A DNA stretch of 64,000 bases, from NCBI GenBank assembly GCA_037355855.1, contig CM074758.1:3879001-3943000 (forward strand), given 5' to 3'. Below the pieces are notes generated by a model. It was given only the letters and a program-made list of their open reading frames with translations. It ran no database searches and had not been told where the DNA came from. The translations under genes and the position numbers were made by a program. The stretch is from Pseudo-nitzschia pungens (Eukaryota > Bacillariophyta > Bacillariophyceae > Bacillariales > Bacillariaceae). Numbering within the stretch: position 1 is the first letter of the stretch; every line of letters begins with the position of its first letter. Shown here one piece after another: positions 42,893-54,356 of the stretch.

Positions 42893-43970
42893 ATGGCAGG
42901 ACTATACAGAGATCCTCCAATTCCTTACAAGAGAGCCTTTGACAACGCGAATCCCAAGCTTGTTACACTAACAGTTTACAACGCCGAAGACCAAGAAGAC
43001 AGTGTCAAAGTCCCTCTATTCACAAACGTCGATTTAGAACAACTCCTTCATACAGAAGAAGCCTTTCAAAATGCAGCAGAAGATCTTGATCTATCAGCAA
43101 ATAAATACATCAAATACTTTGGTCGATGCCTTTGTGTCGATGCCCAAACCAAGTGGAGAGCCCTAACAAGAAGCCAACGCGATTATCCATCTACAAGCAA
43201 TGGATACAACAGAGCTCTCGCGGCCTTCATCAAGCAAGAACATTGCAGCGCCGAAGATGCAAAAGACATCATGCACACTTATCTCCGAAGCTCCGAATGC
43301 AAGAAACCAAGCAACGCTTCATGCAAAGACCATGCAGACTGAATGGAACAGCTCTTCAAATACACTGCAAAACTACAAGGCTTTGCAGCTGATCTAAACC
43401 ACTTACAACAGATGACAATCTTGCTCCACAGCTTCCCAAACGAATGGATTGAAGACTACTGCAGAATCCATAGTGGAATCAGACAGCACACGACTGTACA
43501 ATTTTTAATCGATCATATGAGCTGATAACCCATATGATTCCGATACTAACAGCGTGAGCAATCAGTCACACGATTCATACACCGACAACGTTTCGGATGC
43601 CGAAACCAGCTCTCATTCAAGCTCTAATTCGGACAGTGACAACGACGCTGCATCCGACGCAGAAGAAGAAGAAAAAGCAAACAATACCAACAACAGCAAA
43701 CGCAAGTACGACAACCCTTGCAGAATTGCAGGACACGACCAGGATTGGTCTGAATGCCCAAGAAATAAATATTCCAAAAGAAATAAGAGCAATAGCAGCA
43801 ACAACAGTACTGCTTTGGCTCCTAGCAATGACAATGGCAGCACTGCTGCTTCCACTACCACCAACGAAACCTTCCAAGCCCATATCAGGCAAGCAATAGA
43901 ATCCTATTGCATGGAACATGGTGGCTGCGTCGAAAGAAACTTTGACGGCAGTCTTACATGGCAACCATAG
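42893..43970 (+). pseudogene. gag: Gag of element E, broken
   Basis: Related to element D Gag (MAGLYRDPPIPYKRAFD; an in-frame ATG also exists at 42824). UGA at 43340-43342 replaces an Arg codon that is CGA in D. UGA near 43,523 replaces the Cys of DHMSC, with a frame change just after. The last part (about 43554-43970) reads on with the acidic Ser/Asp linker, knuckle CRIAGHDQDWSEC (second His replaced by Gln) and UAG. Non-functional. Confidence 0.88.
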
Positions 43971-45009
43971 CCACAATATATACGGATCACGAATCCAGCA
44001 CCGTGCCTTCAGCTCCACCGGACCTGAATGCCAGTACAGCACTGCTGACTGGGAAGACGCATGGAGGAGAACTCCCAGAAGGGGAAGGAACCTACAGAGA
44101 TGAGCCCTGTTGCAAACAAAATGTTCGAACTAAATCAATGCGCTCAAGACCGATCCAAAAAGTGACGGCAACAACAATCAACCAAATAAAATAACAGATT
44201 CAATGGCAAATAAATAACGCAAAAGGTTTGGACGCGAACCAATTGCACGGGTACAGACGCTAAGGCCATGAATCAATCACATCGAATCGATTCACATATC
44301 GATATCGATAAGGGTACAGACGCAAAACAAACTAAAGGGTACAGCAGCAATAACAAGGCCTACCTTGTTCCGGACAGCCAAATAGTCCACAGGGAGCTCC
44401 AAACAATAATAGAGCAATCCCACGAAATCCAGATTCAAAACCCACAGAGGTGCTCTGGCGTTACAAAATTCTAAACTCCAGTAGACTGCTGCAAATATAC
44501 CCAACAAGACCGGACAAAGTATACGGCAAATCGAAACATTCAATTTCACCACGAAACTAACAATGCGTCCCCTCTCTGCTTTAATATACAATCGCAGACA
44601 CAGCAACGGACCACCAACAATAACACGCTCAACGCAACGCTTGGCTTTTCACCTACCTTACTCTGATTCCTATTACAGGAGGTGTTTTTATGCCTACGAG
44701 CAATCGATTTAGGTACATCACAGTTGGGGGAGGAAAAGAATTTTCTTCGACTCTTTTTGCTATTTTTAGCATATCCTAATGACTCTTCTCAAGAACAAGA
44801 AACAAATCTTCGATTCCTTCAGTGTCAAAGAACCTTCTTCAATCCCGGTTCGATCTACATTACCATATATCTTTTGAAATACTTCAAATGGCATATATCA
44901 TCTTCAACCGGTTCTCCGAACAAGCATATCTCTTTTCCATCGATACTACTCAACTCCGAACCTATTCTATTGAACCACATGCGAACTTCACCTAATCATT
45001 GGGGAACTA
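43971..45009 (+). pseudogene. Element E pol stub and non-coding 3' region
   Basis: Begins with a relic of the Pol start (LNASTALLTGKTHGGELP) and then loses coding. It matches the 3' region of D in reverse orientation. Confidence 0.75.
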
Positions 45010-45034
45010 TGTGACACGTTGGCGTAGGTACCCC
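45010..45034 (+). repeat. 3' LTR of element E, first 25 bp
   Basis: TGTGACACGTTGGCGTAGG then TACCCC; continues at 50851-51164. Element G is inserted at ACCCC. Confidence 0.9.
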
Positions 45035-45352
45035 TGTAACACTCTAAGGTAGAAATTTCGGAGTAGTATGAATAATTGTGTGTTATTTCACTTTACGAGA
45101 TGGGATTGAAATTAAAGAGATAAAATAATGAGCGATGAGGTCATCGCGATCTCTTTATATAATCTACATCCCTGTATATAACATATATTCTGTATGTAAC
45201 CTTAATCGTACGATCGCTCTCTTCTGTATGTCCATTCATACATACCGGATATCCATATATGTATATCATACATATACGAATCGATTGAATCCCATGTGGG
45301 ATTCGGTTAATTATTAATTCGTAACACTACTAGCTTACGCTAGCATGTTACA
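45035..45352 (-). repeat. 3' LTR of element G (318 bp)
   Basis: TGTAACACTC to GCATGTTACA; a different LTR subtype from A, B and C. Terminal stem-loop (minus strand) GCTAGC-GTAA-GCTAGT. Confidence 0.95.
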
Positions 45353-45382
45353 TAGTGCCTCATGATTGAACGAATCCCACAA

Positions 45383-48300
45383 TTAAGCCGACCAGTGACT
45401 CATGGAACAATCTGAGTCATTTGATTGGCTCAATTCGATATCTGCTGATTCAGCCGGCGTAGACTCCGACTGATCCGGTTCTCGATATGGAGTCAGCTTC
45501 CGAATGTTCACTGTTTCCACTACTGAGGGAGCTTGTTGCAACTTTACGGTTCCGTTTGTATTGACTTGCATGATTGGAAAGGGACCAAGCTTCCTGGGTT
45601 GTAGCTTGTCCGGATCTGGCTCTTGGATCCATACCTTGTCATTGACTTGGAAGGTATGGTTGATACGCTTGGCATTATCTCTGAGTAGATTCTTGTTAAT
45701 CCCCTGTTGCCGGAGCTGCTGTAGGGCTACCAGATTGGCGGTCAGGGGGAGATCCACTAGCATGTCCCGATTAAACACCAGGGACCCTGGAGAGGCTTGT
45801 AAGGAGGCATTCACTGCGCATCTGGAGGCATGCATGCAGGTCGCAAGCGCGTTGTCCATGAGCTGACTAGCTCTAGTATTGGCTTGAGGGGGATTGACAT
45901 GCACTAAGACTCTGAGGATATCAGCGACTGTATGATGGACCCTTTCACAGATGGCGTTAGACTGTGGATTCTTCACTGTAGTGGGAATGGACTGAATCCC
46001 ATACTGCTTGAGAGTAGTCTGGAACTCAGCGCCTAGAAACTCGCCACCATTGTCATGAACACATCTGATAGGTCTTGGGTATCTTGAAAGCCAACAGTTC
46101 TTGAATTGATCAGAGACATGCTGAGAAGATTTGTCTCTGATGCGGATGATTTCAAGTAGATTGGTGACTGGATCAATACAAGTTAGGGCTTTGAAGTTGT
46201 AGTTCTTGCCCTGCGCTGTAATCTTCCATGGGCCTATTAGGTCCACATGCACCTCATTGAATGGTGCTAATGGGGCTTCTTTCGGTGGTAGTTTCCCATA
46301 CTTGGAGTGCTGGTTTTTATATTTGATGCAGTTGTCGGGACAGATGTAGGTCTTGCAAAGGTTCGATAGATTGTCAATGTAGAATCTTGCTGAGATGGTT
46401 TGATATATCCTGGTGGATCCACAATGACCCAACAGGAGATGATACCATCTGATGGTATCATCAGCGAGAGAGCTCGGTATGTAGATTTTCCAGCTGTCTG
46501 GATTAGATTGGTTGGCATAGCAGAGGATATTGTTGCCTTCTAATTCTTGATAGAAGAAGGCTTTGGATTGGATCTTGAACCTGATGGTAGGGTCCTTTTG
46601 CTGATGAAGATAGATGTTGGAGTAGTTCACCGGGCATTCCAGGTCTTGGTTGTTTGGTAGATTAACTAGGCACTCATTGTTCAGCAAGCAGGACTGTAGT
46701 TCCTGGTCTGTGTCATTGCATAAGTGCCGGAAGAGATTGGGGAACTCTGTTAGAAACAGTTCTTCATCTTGTTTAGGGACTTCAAGCTTCAAGAAATCGA
46801 TTAAGGTGCCCTTTGAGAGGGCTTTCTTCCCTTCAGTAGGTGGATCCATCCTGGGGAGTCTGGAGAAGGCGTCAGCAAGAACATTCTTCTTGCCTTCCAC
46901 ATAAGTGAGGTTGACACCGAATTCTTCAAGGAATAGCCTCCAGCGGAGGACTCATTGGACTGAAAGGGTTCGGAAGGTTAAGTTCTTATGGTCAGTGTAT
47001 ACATTGATAACACCACCAAGTAACATTTTGCGGTACTCTTTGCAGCAGAGTACAATAGCTAGGAGTTCTTTCTCCATAGTAGTATAGTTCTTTTGGGCAT
47101 CAGATAGTTTCTTGGACCAATATGCAATAGGCTTGCCATCTTGTATTATAGCGGCACCTAGTTGTAGGTCTGAGGCATCAGTATACAGTTCGAAGGGCTT
47201 GTTAAGGTCTGGATAGGTGTTCAGCGCATCCGCTGCTACCATTGCTTTCATCTCTTGAAAGGCTTTATCTTGAGCCGGACCCCAAATGAAAGCTGAAGGA
47301 GCTTTGCGTTGCTTGCCTTTAATGGCAGCTGCTTGAGGAGTTTTCTTGGGGGTACCGGTGATATCAAATAGAGGAGCTAGAACATGGGACCTGCGAGGCC
47401 ACATATCTCTGTAGTATCCTACTGCTCCTAGGAAGGACTTGACTTGAGTGACAGTGCGCGGCCGGTCCATGTGTAGGATGGCTTCAATCTTTTTGCGCCA
47501 TGGCTTAACTGCTGTGGGAGTCATCCAATAGCCTAGGAAGTCAGTTTCTTGTACAGCCCAGTCACACTTGAGTGGGTTGCATTTGAGTCCATTTTGGTTG
47601 AGCCGGTCCAGGATCTTGTCAATGGTCTTCATGTGTAGATCGAAGGAGCCATTGGTCCAGATGCCAATATCATCAATATAAACAGTGCAGTCAGTGTCTT
47701 GTAGGATATCTTCCATTAGTTGCTGAGCAACATCTGGAGAGACTTTGACACCCATTGGTAGTCTTTGGTACTCATAGCAACCATATGGCGTCACTATGGT
47801 ACAAAGCTTCTTGCTTGCATCATCCAGTTCAAAGCAGTAGTATTGCATGGACAAGTCGATCTTGGTGAAGTGAGTATACTTGCCACGCTTGTTCATGATG
47901 TCTTGTATCCTGGGGATTGGATAAGGACGTCTCTCAAGAAGTTCATTGAGTTCTCTGAAGTCTGATACCCATCTGACTCTGTTGTCTTTCTTTGGTACTA
48001 TGAAGGTTGGAAATGCCCATTCTGCTGGTCCATTGCAACGCTTGAGGACTCCATCATTACAAAGATTCTGGAGCTCCCTTTTGAATAGGTCTTCTCTTTT
48101 GTATGCAACTGGATAAGGCTTCTTGTGTATGGGCTTGGATCCAGGCTTCAGTCTTAGAGAGATCTTCTTGTGAGGGTACTTGCCAAGTTCTCCATTGAAG
48201 ACGTTTGGATACTTGTCTAGTATTGCTTGGAATTGTTGCTGCTCTGCTTTAGACATGTGGGACTGTTGTTGTGCAACTGTAGATGGATCTGTCTCTTGGT

Positions 48301-49348
48301 AGGCTCGGTCTAAGATTACTTTGGACTTATATGGATTCGCGAAGGAGAGATCATCAGCAAAGAGTTCAGCATCTTCGAGTTCTTCCATGAGCAGGGTGTA
48401 ATTGGATTCATGGTATAGGGATGTGTCCTTCATAGGAATGGTTCTATCCATCCATTGAACTGCTCCTTCTTTGAATAGGAGGTTGATCTTTGCTAGGTGG
48501 AGAAAGTCTCTGCCTAGTATTAGATCATATCTGCAGTCAGGGGAATGGAAGAGTCTTGCCTCTTGTTTGTTGATGGTATAGTTGCCGAACTCTTGTAACT
48601 TGATGTTCTTCATGATGATGTATTCTGTAGTATCGAAGCTTCCGTTTGCTGTTGTAGTTAAGACTTGGTGCTTGCTTTGAATCGGTATAGTGCCAAATGG
48701 TAGAGCTCGTTTGTTGATTAGAGTTCCGGAGGATCCACTATCGAGTAGTGCGAGTAGTGGTCTTGATTTCGTTGGTATGCCTTGTATGTACTGTACTGTA
48801 GTTAGAAGAATAGGAGCCACGTTGCTCTTATTCGGGGATGCCTGTTCTGCTGTATTTTTGGTTGTATTTCCAGCAGTCGGCAGCAGTTTCAAATAATTTT
48901 TCTCCAGCGCACCTCCTTTGGTGTAGTCTTTGGAGTTTCCGGGATTGCAATAGAGATTTTTTGCTGTACCGGTAGACCAATTTCTTGCTAGGGACAAGAG
49001 TGGTCCATTTGTTGCTGCTGCTGTCTTATTCGGATCGATATTGATCGATGATGCGTCTGTACCCTTGGATCGATTCGTTTGATTTCGATTTGGATCCATG
49101 TTCGGATTGCTCTTTGCGGAGAATCGAACTGTTTTTGTTGTTGTTGCTGCTGTTGCAGGCTTTGCTAAGCTTTCAACAGGACTCCGTCCTGTAGGTTCCT
49201 TCCCCTCTTTATCCGGGAGATCTCCTCCATGCGTCATCCCAGACAGCAGGGCTGTGCTGGCATCCAGTTCCTGGGGAGCTGGAGGCAAGGTGATTGCTGG
49301 TTTAGGTGAAGCTCGGGGCTTCTTCGGAGGCTTGGAGCCTCTGGAGAC
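45383..49348 (-). pseudogene. pol: Element G pol with one UGA in RNase H
   Basis: Frame opens directly after the gag UGA in the same phase. Protease (LLDSGSSG), RT (YIDDIGIW), RNase H (ELYTDASDLQLGAAI), integrase (HVDLIGPW, VHDNGGEF, AICERVHH) and the GPF module (RKLGPFPIMQVNTNGTV) are all present. The only break is UGA at 46952-46954 after FRTLSVQ, at exactly the same codon as in element C, where B has Arg. The LTRs are identical, so either the stop arose in an element that moved with borrowed enzymes, or the UGA is tolerated. Confidence 0.92.
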
Positions 49349-50398
49349 TCAGGGGAGCCACACAAGTTCCCCATCGATGCTCCGTTCGGTTCGACCACCA
49401 TGATTGGCATGGTATTTTTCGATTGCAGCCTCTCGGGCTGCATTGATGTGAGCTTGGAAGGTTTCATTGCTTCCCGGTATCATGAGCGCGTGAGTTTGAA
49501 GGTGGAAGGACTCCGTTTGGTTGTTACCGGAGCCTTTGTTGTGGTTCTTCGAGAACCTGTTCTTGGGACACTCGGACCAATCGTGGTTGTGACCGGGGAT
49601 CCGGCATGGATTGGCCTTCTTCTTGTTTTGGTTTCCTTTGTGGTTGCTGGAATTGTGATTGCGCTTCCGGGAATTGCTGTTGTTGTTTGAGCGCTTCTGC
49701 TGCTGTTTGTGGTTGTTCTTGTTGCCTTTCTTGTTTGCTTGTCGCTCGTGACAGCTCATGTGGTCCACAATGTGTTGGACTGTGGTGTTCTCCTGGATTC
49801 CACTGTGGATAATGCCATAGCTCTCGATCCACGCAGAGGGGAATGAATGGAGCAGGATGGTTAGTTTCTCCACTCTGGAAAGAGGCGCACTGCTTCCTTC
49901 TAGTTTCTGCGTGTACTTCATGAGGACAAGGACACGGTCTGCGTGTTCCTTGCAGGTGACTGAGGGCGTCTTTCGACAGTCCTGGCTTCGAAGGTATGTG
50001 TGCATGATGTCTCTAGCGTCCTTGGCATTGCAGTAAAGCTGGGTGAAGTCAATGAAGGCCTGTTCGTATCCTCCAATCTCTTCTTGAGAGTATTGGTATT
50101 CTTCCGGGTCCAGCGGGTCTTTGATCATATCGTTCCACTTGCTCTGGGCGTCTGTAGTGAGACAGCGACCAAAGTGGGTTAGGTAAATGTCCACTGGGAG
50201 CCTCATGTACTTGGCGGCGTTCCTGAAGGATTCTTCTACAAAGAGCAATTCTTCCAGTCCTCCGGTCTCCGTGAACAAGGGGACCTTCATGCTGTCGGTC
50301 CTGTCATCGTCAACGTTGTACAGGGTGAAGAGCTTCGGCTTGGTTCGATCGAAGGAGCTCTTGTAGGAGATAGGGGGGTCTCTGTAGATGCCGGCCAT
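49349..50398 (-). CDS. gag: Family-1 Gag, element G (349 aa)
   Basis: Intact frame from MAGIYRDPPISYKSSFD to the UGA at 49349-49351. It has the capsid-like region, basic Asn/Lys/Gln linker, knuckle CRIPGHNHDWSEC and the C-terminal FQAHINAAREAAIEKYHANHG segment. Confidence 0.93.
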   Translation of the reverse strand: MAGIYRDPPISYKSSFDRTKPKLFTLYNVDDDRTDSMKVPLFTETGGLEELLFVEESFRNAAKYMRLPVDIYLTHFGRCLTTDAQSKWNDMIKDPLDPEEYQYSQEEIGGYEQAFIDFTQLYCNAKDARDIMHTYLRSQDCRKTPSVTCKEHADRVLVLMKYTQKLEGSSAPLSRVEKLTILLHSFPSAWIESYGIIHSGIQENTTVQHIVDHMSCHERQANKKGNKNNHKQQQKRSNNNSNSRKRNHNSSNHKGNQNKKKANPCRIPGHNHDWSECPKNRFSKNHNKGSGNNQTESFHLQTHALMIPGSNETFQAHINAAREAAIEKYHANHGGRTERSIDGELVWLP

Positions 50399-50527
50399 GT
50401 TGCTTGATTTTGGTGGATATTTCTCTTGTCAATGACACGAGGTGGTCCTGTTATTGAGTTTGTTGATGAGTTTGGATTCAGTACTGAATGCTACTGTCTT
50501 TCTACGTGAAGCGGACAGTAATTACTG

Positions 50528-50845
50528 TGTAACACTCTAAGGTAGAAATTTCGGAGTAGTATGAATAATTGTGTGTTATTTCACTTTACGAGATGGGATT
50601 GAAATTAAAGAGATAAAATAATGAGCGATGAGGTCATCGCGATCTCTTTATATAATCTACATCCCTGTATATAACATATATTCTGTATGTAACCTTAATC
50701 GTACGATCGCTCTCTTCTGTATGTCCATTCATACATACCGGATATCCATATATGTATATCATACATATACGAATCGATTGAATCCCATGTGGGATTCGGT
50801 TAATTATTAATTCGTAACACTACTAGCTTACGCTAGCATGTTACA
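50528..50845 (-). repeat. 5' LTR of element G (318 bp)
   Basis: Identical by eye to 45035-45352; CAGTAATTACTG at 50516-50527 adjoins it. Confidence 0.95.
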
Positions 50846-50850
50846 ACCCC

Positions 50851-51164
50851 TACGAGAGGCTGTAAATGATTATTGAATCCCGCATGTGCTCCAATACACA
50901 AGAATATGTATGATATTCATGTATATATACTGAATATTCAACGTACAAGAATACACATACAATTCAAACAAAGATTCCTATGACTCACCGATTATTGATA
51001 TTATGCCCGCCGAATAATATATCATTCATTATTCCATCGTTCATCAATACTCAAGGAATCATTCCCATCTCGTAAAGTATTCAACCATTCTCTTTGTAAC
51101 ACAATTTATTAATCATTCATCTTTAAAATACTCCTATCGTGTATTTCTACCTTAACGTGTAACA
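50851..51164 (+). repeat. 3' LTR of element E, remainder
   Basis: Matches 42257-42570 closely and ends GTGTAACA. Confidence 0.92.
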
Positions 51165-51236
51165 ATAATATTCGATTCCCATATGGGATTCGGTTAATTA
51201 TTCAATCGTGACTGCTAGCTACGCTAGCCCGTCACA
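51165..51236 (-). repeat. 5' LTR of element C, second part
   Basis: From the ATAAT duplication to CCGTCACA, including the terminal hairpin. Confidence 0.92.
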
Positions 51237-51607
51237 AGCCCCAGTTGTGCCATCAGATCGGATCCTATGATCATGTCATACGGCACTTCCTCATGGTGGT
51301 GATATTCATCCACTTGGAAGGTCCATTTGATGGTCTTGGAGTTTGAAAATTCTATCAGTCTTAGTCCCACTGAAGCCGCAGACTTGGTTCGGAACTTGCC
51401 CCCATAGGTGTTATAGGTGACAGATCTCTGGTCTTGGTTCATTAGTTGACTTCGATTGACAAAATGCCTTAAGATAATGGATTTGGAGCATCCGGTGTCC
51501 AGTAGGCCCCGGAGCATCCTCCCCCTTCCCTTGTGGTCCAATACATCCACACAGACGTCTGCAAACATGTTGATTATCCAGGGTCCTGTGTGGGTGGTAT
51601 CGGCCAT
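51237..51607 (-). pseudogene. pol: Element H pol, protease portion
   Basis: ATG at 51607 directly after the gag UGA (TGAATG), as in element I. Protease active site LLDTGCSKS. Broken after DLMAQLGL by element C and continuing at 27693. Confidence 0.9.
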
Positions 51608-52394
51608 TCAGTTGTGGGATCCTTTCTTCTTGAAGGTCTTTCTGTACTTTCTTCTGTATTCCTTGAGTTCCCTTTCAGAGATATCAATCTCGTCGTCGGA
51701 GACCTCATGGTCAGCTTGGGCCATGGCCAGCACATAGGAGTACTCGTGGTTCGAAAGGTTCCTTCCCCAGTGGGGCTTGGAGTGTTGCTCATTGTCTGAG
51801 TCTTCTTTTGTCACAAAATGCTCCTTGAGCAAGTTGATGATTTCCCGGTCAAATTTCCCCTTTTTGGAGGGGCCTCCGGTTAGTTTCCAGCATTTGCCGG
51901 CATGGACCTTGCCACAGGTCTTGCAGAGCTGTTTGTTGCTGTTATCCATAGGGCGCTTCTTTTTGCCAGGGGACTTTCCATTTCCCCCCCAGAAGCGGCC
52001 TTGGAGTTTTTCTTGGCACCACCATTCTGTTTTTCCAGTTCGGTGATGCGCTTTTGGAGTTCTTCCTCCTTCCAGATGGTGGTTTCCAGGTTTTTGAGCT
52101 TGTCGATGGTGGTGTTGAAGGAGTGGGCATATAGATCCCATCCGATGTGTTCCAACTTCTCCCATTGGGAGTGTGTCATGTTGGAATCCAACATTTCCTT
52201 CATTTCTGCCTTTGTGAAGCTGGTAGGTGCTTCTACCGGATCATTGCTGCATTCCCAGAGGCAATCTGGTAAATAGCTCTGTAGTTCGGCCATTCGGTTG
52301 GCCCAGGCTCGGATGCCATATTTCAGTTCTACTTGCATCCCCCGCATGAATCTGCAGAGGAGGATGTACAAGCGCTTCCTATTCGTGTCATTGC
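51608..52394 (-). pseudogene. gag: Element H gag, C-terminal part
   Basis: Capsid-like block (FMRGMQVELKYGIRAWANRM), coiled-coil region and knuckle CKTCGKVHAGKC, as in element I. A frameshift lies near 51,980-52,000, just after KAASGG. Confidence 0.88.
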
Positions 52395-54342
52395 CAATAA
52401 TAATATACTTATTTAAGTAGGAAAATCCACCAAAGGTGGTTAAAAGCTACTCAGTCTGTAACCAGACTTTATCGTCGCCTCAATTGAAGAGAGGTTAGGC
52501 CCCAAGTTGTAGAACGACGCGTCGCCTCAACCATGGGGGATTTAGGCCCCAGGTTGTAAAGACGACTATTTTGCAAACGAACCTTGGTAAGAAACAGGAA
52601 AAAAATGAACCAGTCCAGAGCACAACAGACACTGCTGTTGCGAAGCGTACAAGAGACGGGTGACAAGAACGTGAAAGGGAAAGACACAAGCAAAACTGTC
52701 CCTCCAATGCTGGTGTGCAGCATCCGTAATGCTAGTGGTCAGCTGACACAAGCAAAACCCTGACTAGATACATGGTATCTGTAATGCTAGTGGTCAGCGT
52801 ACAAAAGCAAAACTCCTCTCTGAATGCTGGAGTGCAGCATCAGTAATGCGAGTAGTCATCCCCAAACACATTCCTTACCACTGTATGGTACATATAGCAT
52901 GGAGCCTACTACCAAATTCGTAACAGCTGTCCTCCTGTTCGAACTTAGTAGTAGCCAGAAACACGTGGAGGCAGTGGAGCCTACTACCAAGTTCAAATTC
53001 GTAACAGCTGGCCTTCTGTTCGAACTTGATCTTGCTCTCCTGTAGTAGCTTGGAAACAGGGGCTCTAAGTGATAACACTTATGGACCATCAGGGCTGTAG
53101 GCTTGAAAACAGGTCTCAGCTGTACTGTGAATTGGAGGGGTATATATAGGTGGTAGAGCGTTAAGTAAAGGATACTTAACGACTTTGGGGCTTGGGTCAA
53201 AAAAACAGTAGGGCCATAATTGAAAACACTTATGGTCCAGCAGGGCAGTAGACTTGAAAACAGATGACAGTTGAAGTGTGCACCTGAGAGGGTTATGTAG
53301 GTAGGAAAGCCTTATGCAAGCTGTACTTGGTGGCTTTGGGGCTTGGGTCAGAAAAACAGTAGGACCATAAGTGAAAACACTTATGGTCCATCAGGGCAGT
53401 AGACTTGAAAACAGATGACAGTTGAAGTGTGCACCTGACAGGGTTATGTAGGTAGGAGAGCCTTAAGCAAACTGTACTTAGCGGCTTTGGGGCTTGGGTA
53501 AGAAAACAGTGAGTCCATAATCGAAAACATTAATGGTCCATCAGGGCAGTAGACTTGAAAACAGATGACAGTTGAAGAATGCATCTGAGAGGTATATGTA
53601 GGTAGAAGAGCCTTAAGCGAACTGTACTTAGCGGCTTTGGGGCTTGGGTAAGAAAACAGTGAGTCCATAATCGAAAACATTAATGGACCAGCAGGGCAGT
53701 AGACTTGAAAACAGATGACATTTATACTGTACACCTGAGTGGTATATGTAGATGGTAGAGCCTTAAGCGACCTGTACTTAGCGGCTTTGGGGCTTGGGTC
53801 AAAAAACAGTAGGACCATAAGTGAAAACACTTATGGTCCAGCAGGGCAGTAGACTTGGAAACAGATGACATCTGGAATTTCTTGTAGAAATATTCCTACA
53901 GTGGAAGAACCTTAAGTGAGAATCACTTCAGCAGCTTGGAAACAGTGTAGAACATTAAGTATAAGATATACTTAGGGGCCTTGGGGGATGGAGCTGGGAA
54001 ACAGATCGAAGCAGAAATACAACGAAAATTATTGGTGAATTGCTGTAGAATCTGTACTGGAAGTGCTGTAGAAAATTATGTGTCGGTTTTGGTGATGCTG
54101 CTGGATCGATCGTCAGCCAAGTGGTGAATTGGCAACCAAAGCAACCAAACGAAGCAGCCAGCAACTGAACTGACAGCCGAAACAAAGAGCGCAGGTCTTG
54201 GTTAATACATGTAGGTCCTGGGGTTGTGATTGGGGGTGTCAAAGGAAGCGAGATATCGCATGGTAAAGTTGTGTAGAAATCTACATATTTTTAGTACTGG
54301 AACATCGGAATGTCGGACAAAATGCGCGATGCGCAAATTGTC
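52395..54342 (-). mobile_element. ~1.95-kb non-coding insertion with a 14-bp TSD
   Basis: Inserted in the gag of H. ATTCGTGTCATTGC is duplicated at 52381-52394 and 54343-54356. On the minus strand the 3' end next to the target is ATATTATTATTG, an ATT-type tail. No ORF encodes a reverse transcriptase or other enzyme. The interior is a string of tandem blocks: ~57 bp (52.47-52.57 kb), ~60 bp (52.69-52.86 kb), ~70 bp (52.91-53.04 kb) and six ~150-bp units (53.04-53.96 kb). A long TSD plus a simple-repeat tail suggests target-primed integration (a SINE-like or LINE-mobilised sequence). Confidence 0.75.
53040..53960. repeat. ~150-bp tandem repeat, about six units
   Basis: The (A/T)TATGG(T/A)CCA landmark recurs at about 53081, 53231, 53382, 53532, 53682 and 53832. 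Each unit carries GCAGTAGACTTGAAAACAG, AGCCTTAAGC and GGCTTTGGGGCTTGGG. The first and last units are more diverged. Related to 16772-17170. Confidence 0.9.
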
Positions 54343-54356
54343 ATTCGTGTCATTGC

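Larger units (their letters stand above)
45035..50845 (-). mobile_element. Element G: family-1 gypsy element (5,811 bp), innermost of the nest
   Basis: TSD ACCCC (45030-45034 and 50846-50850). The two 318-bp LTRs look identical. Gag is intact; pol is open except for one UGA in RNase H. It is inserted inside the terminal hairpin of element E's 3' LTR, making it the fourth level of nesting (H, C, E, G). Confidence 0.95.
42232..51164 (+). mobile_element. Element E: gag-only LTR element containing element G
   Basis: Plus strand, TSD ATAAT (42227-42231 and 51165-51169), inserted in the 5' LTR of C. Without G it is about 3,117 bp, matching D in layout: 5' LTR, acidic-linker gag, pol stub, non-coding 3' part, 3' LTR. 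Its LTR end CTACCTTAACGTGTAACA is the same as that of element B, whereas D shares its end with C. Confidence 0.92.
27694..51236 (-). mobile_element. Element C: family-1 gypsy element carrying B, D and E
   Basis: Bounded by TSD AGCCC (27689-27693 and 51237-51241). The 3' LTR is 27694-28017. The 5' LTR is split into 41976-42231 and 51165-51236 by element E. Removing B, D, E and their TSDs leaves about 5.78 kb, the size of an intact family-1 element. Several nonsense changes make it inactive: UGA in RNase H, UAA in integrase, and UGA/UAA in gag. Confidence 0.93.

Noticed and set aside
52823..53200. Short frames in the 1.95-kb insertion
   Set aside because: They follow the tandem repeats, show no domain and differ between repeat units.
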